From: Methylomicrobium lacus LW14
GTDB lineage: Bacteria > Pseudomonadota > Gammaproteobacteria > Methylococcales > Methylomonadaceae
Assembly (NCBI RefSeq): GCF_000527095.1
Contig: NZ_AZUN01000001.1
Span: 1,674,001 to 1,738,000, forward strand
Length of the DNA: 64,000 nucleotides
Direction: 5' to 3'
In this document: positions 62,592 through 64,000 of the stretch, piece by piece
Position numbering within the stretch: the stretch's first letter is position 1
Layout: every line of letters begins with the position of its first letter
Notes under the pieces: model-generated
Database searches by the model: none
Seen by the model: the letters and a program-made list of their open reading frames with translations, nothing else
Told to the model about the DNA's origin: nothing
Program-made: the position numbers and the translations under genes

Positions 62592-63566
62592 ATGAGCAAA
62601 CCCAAAGTCGTCGTGACCCGCAGATGGCCGGCGGAAGTCGAAGCCAAACTCAAGGAACTGTACGACGTCACGCTGAACGAGACCGACGTACCGATGACGG
62701 CCAACGCCTTGAAATTGGCCCTGCAAACCGCCGATGCCCTGCTGCCGACCGTCACCGATCCGATCACGGCCGACATTCTGCGCGTGCCGGACAAGCGCGC
62801 CAGGATCATCGGCAATTTCGGCGTCGGCTATAACAATATCGACATTGCGAGCGCGAAGGAAGAAGGCCTGGTCGTGACCAATACGCCCGGCGTGTTGACC
62901 GACTGCACGGCCGATATTGCAATGCTGTTGCTGCTGATGTCGGCCCGCCGCGCCTCCGAAGGTGAACGCCTGGTGCGCAGCGGCCAATGGACCGGCTGGT
63001 GCCCGACCCAACTGCTCGGCCAAAAAGTGACCGGCAAGACGCTCGGCCTGATCGGCTTCGGCCGGATCGCGCAGGCGACGGCCAGGAAAGCGCATCACGG
63101 CTTCGGCATGAAAATCCTGTTCTATACGCCGCGCAATGCCCCGGCGCAGGACAGCATCGACGACGTTCAGGCAACCCGTTGCGCGACGATCGAGGAACTG
63201 TTGAGCCAGGCCGATTTTGTCTCCATGCATTGCCCAGGCAGCGCCGAAAATCGGCACCTGATCAACGAGCAGCGCTTAAAGCAGATGCGCTCGTCCGCGC
63301 ACTTGATCAACACCGCGCGCGGCGATGTGGTCGACAATCAGGCCTTGTACAAGGCACTGAAGGAAGGCTGGATCGGCGGCGCGGGACTCGATGTTTACGA
63401 AGGCGAGCCAAATGTTTATCCGGGCTTTCTGGAACTCGACAATATCTCGCTACTGCCTCATCTTGGCAGCGCCAGCGAGGAAACCCGCGTCGCGATGGGC
63501 AACCGAGTGCTGGACAATATTGCGGCGTTTTTTGCAGAGCAGGAGCCGCGCGATAGGGTGGTGTAG
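62592..63566 (+). CDS. hpr: Hydroxypyruvate reductase (D-2-hydroxyacid dehydrogenase family)
   Basis: 324 residues from the ATG at 62592, with GAGAGG just upstream. It reduces hydroxypyruvate to glycerate (and can act on glyoxylate) with NAD(P)H. The nucleotide-binding loop is GLIGFGRIAQ at about 152-161, and the catalytic triad is Arg243, Glu272 and His290. Placement after sga fits the serine cycle. A terminator follows. Confidence 0.94.
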   Translation: MSKPKVVVTRRWPAEVEAKLKELYDVTLNETDVPMTANALKLALQTADALLPTVTDPITADILRVPDKRARIIGNFGVGYNNIDIASAKEEGLVVTNTPGVLTDCTADIAMLLLLMSARRASEGERLVRSGQWTGWCPTQLLGQKVTGKTLGLIGFGRIAQATARKAHHGFGMKILFYTPRNAPAQDSIDDVQATRCATIEELLSQADFVSMHCPGSAENRHLINEQRLKQMRSSAHLINTARGDVVDNQALYKALKEGWIGGAGLDVYEGEPNVYPGFLELDNISLLPHLGSASEETRVAMGNRVLDNIAAFFAEQEPRDRVV

Positions 63567-63600
63567 TCAAAAAACCAAGCTTAGGCGGATATACAAAAAC

Positions 63601-63645
63601 ATGAAGTGAGTCGCTTGCAATGGATAAGCGACTCACTTCATTCTC
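63601..63645. terminator. Terminator hairpin after hpr
   Basis: ATGAAGTGAGTCGCTT at 63601-63616 pairs perfectly with its complement at 63626-63641. It lies between the convergent hpr and DUF2442 genes and can serve both. Confidence 0.65.
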
Positions 63646-63651
63646 ATGGTA

Positions 63652-63882
63652 TTACTTTTGCATATCCCAAATAATCGTATCTGAACTAAAGTCCTGTTCA
63701 TGAGGCCACATAATTCCATGATGCGCTGGACGCACTAGACGAAAATAAGACGCGTCCATTAGTTCTCTGAAAGCACTGCCTTGCAAATAGGGCTTAACAT
63801 CAAAAACACCTGAAATTCCGCTACTGGTGAGTATCTCGATTTTATAATCATCAAGAGGAACAGCTTTGACAATTTTATCCAT
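63652..63882 (-). CDS. DUF2442 family small protein
   Basis: 76 residues. The pattern (VKAVPLDDYKIEILTSSGIS, GVFDVKPYL, HHGIMWPHEQDFSSDTI) matches the DUF2442 family. These proteins are often encoded next to DUF4160 proteins and thought to form toxin-antitoxin-like pairs; the pair here fits, with a gap of 14 bases. Direct function unknown. Confidence 0.85.
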   Translation of the reverse strand: MDKIVKAVPLDDYKIEILTSSGISGVFDVKPYLQGSAFRELMDASYFRLVRPAHHGIMWPHEQDFSSDTIIWDMQK

Positions 63883-63896
63883 GCGCTCCCCCGCCC

Positions 63897-64000
63897 CTAG
63901 CGCAATGGATCAATTTTAAAGATAGGCTCGCCTGCGACCGCCAGTTTCCAATCTACCAGCAAGTCTTCCCTATGTATTTCAATCCAAGCCTGAACTAATT
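63897..64000 (-). CDS. DUF4160 family protein (partial, N-terminus beyond window)
   Basis: Only the last 33 codons are inside the window. The visible end (WIEIHREDLLVDWKLAVAGE, then FKIDPLR) is the usual C-terminus of DUF4160 proteins. It is upstream of the DUF2442 gene on the same strand. Confidence 0.75.
   Translation of the reverse strand, partial: LVQAWIEIHREDLLVDWKLAVAGEPIFKIDPLR

Overview
The window reads as chromosome of a GC-rich gammaproteobacterial methylotroph, most likely a type I methanotroph (Methylococcales). Two things point there: the housekeeping clusters have gammaproteobacterial order and sequence, and the right end carries serine-cycle genes (malate-CoA ligase mtkA/mtkB, malyl-CoA lyase, serine-glyoxylate aminotransferase, hydroxypyruvate reductase). 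No methane monooxygenase, methanol dehydrogenase or RuMP gene lies in the window, so the lineage is inferred.

Layout. 1-5021 (minus): rlmH-maf-rng-yhdP, the last cut by the window edge. 5551-15352: a small secreted protein, then a long minus-strand series: accA, tilS, pyrG, kdsA, eno, ftsB, ispD, a TPR-methyltransferase and ispF, covering fatty acid, tRNA, CTP, KDO, glycolysis, division and isoprenoid functions. 15606-18373 (minus): an OmpA-like lipoprotein, its truncated tandem paralog and a ubiquinone hydroxylase. 18782-27283 (plus): an oversized glutamate synthase-like protein, a CysJ-like diflavin reductase where GltD would be expected, and two unrecognised coiled-coil/membrane proteins. 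27530-36341: SmbP-like histidine-rich protein, proS, bepA-like protease, a likely small RNA, a PuuD-type membrane protein, and the miaB-phoH-ybeY-corC operon. 36649-39795: a large Hsp70-like protein and a small membrane protein.

39796-47160 is the accessory part of the window: decayed sequence, a 180 bp MITE, an AT-richer RND efflux operon (adaptor, pump, outer membrane factor), then an IS110-type transposase remnant and nested inverted repeats. 47163-50486 (minus) is a Na+-translocating oxaloacetate decarboxylase operon (oadG-oadA-oadB). After it come a YadG/YadH-type ABC exporter, ppx with an unknown partner, a dihaem cytochrome c peroxidase, a membrane/coiled-coil protein and a collagen-like lipoprotein. 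57998-63566 is the divergent serine-cycle cluster. It includes a 37-residue small ORF with a good ribosome binding site upstream of the aminotransferase. The right edge holds a DUF2442/DUF4160 pair.

The most notable items are the glutamate synthase/diflavin reductase pairing with its altered iron-sulfur cysteine spacing, the small-RNA candidate with a strong promoter and terminator at about 31.5-31.7 kb, the small ORF at 61.2 kb, and the mobile-element debris around the RND operon. All family assignments are made by eye from sequence motifs; no database search was run.
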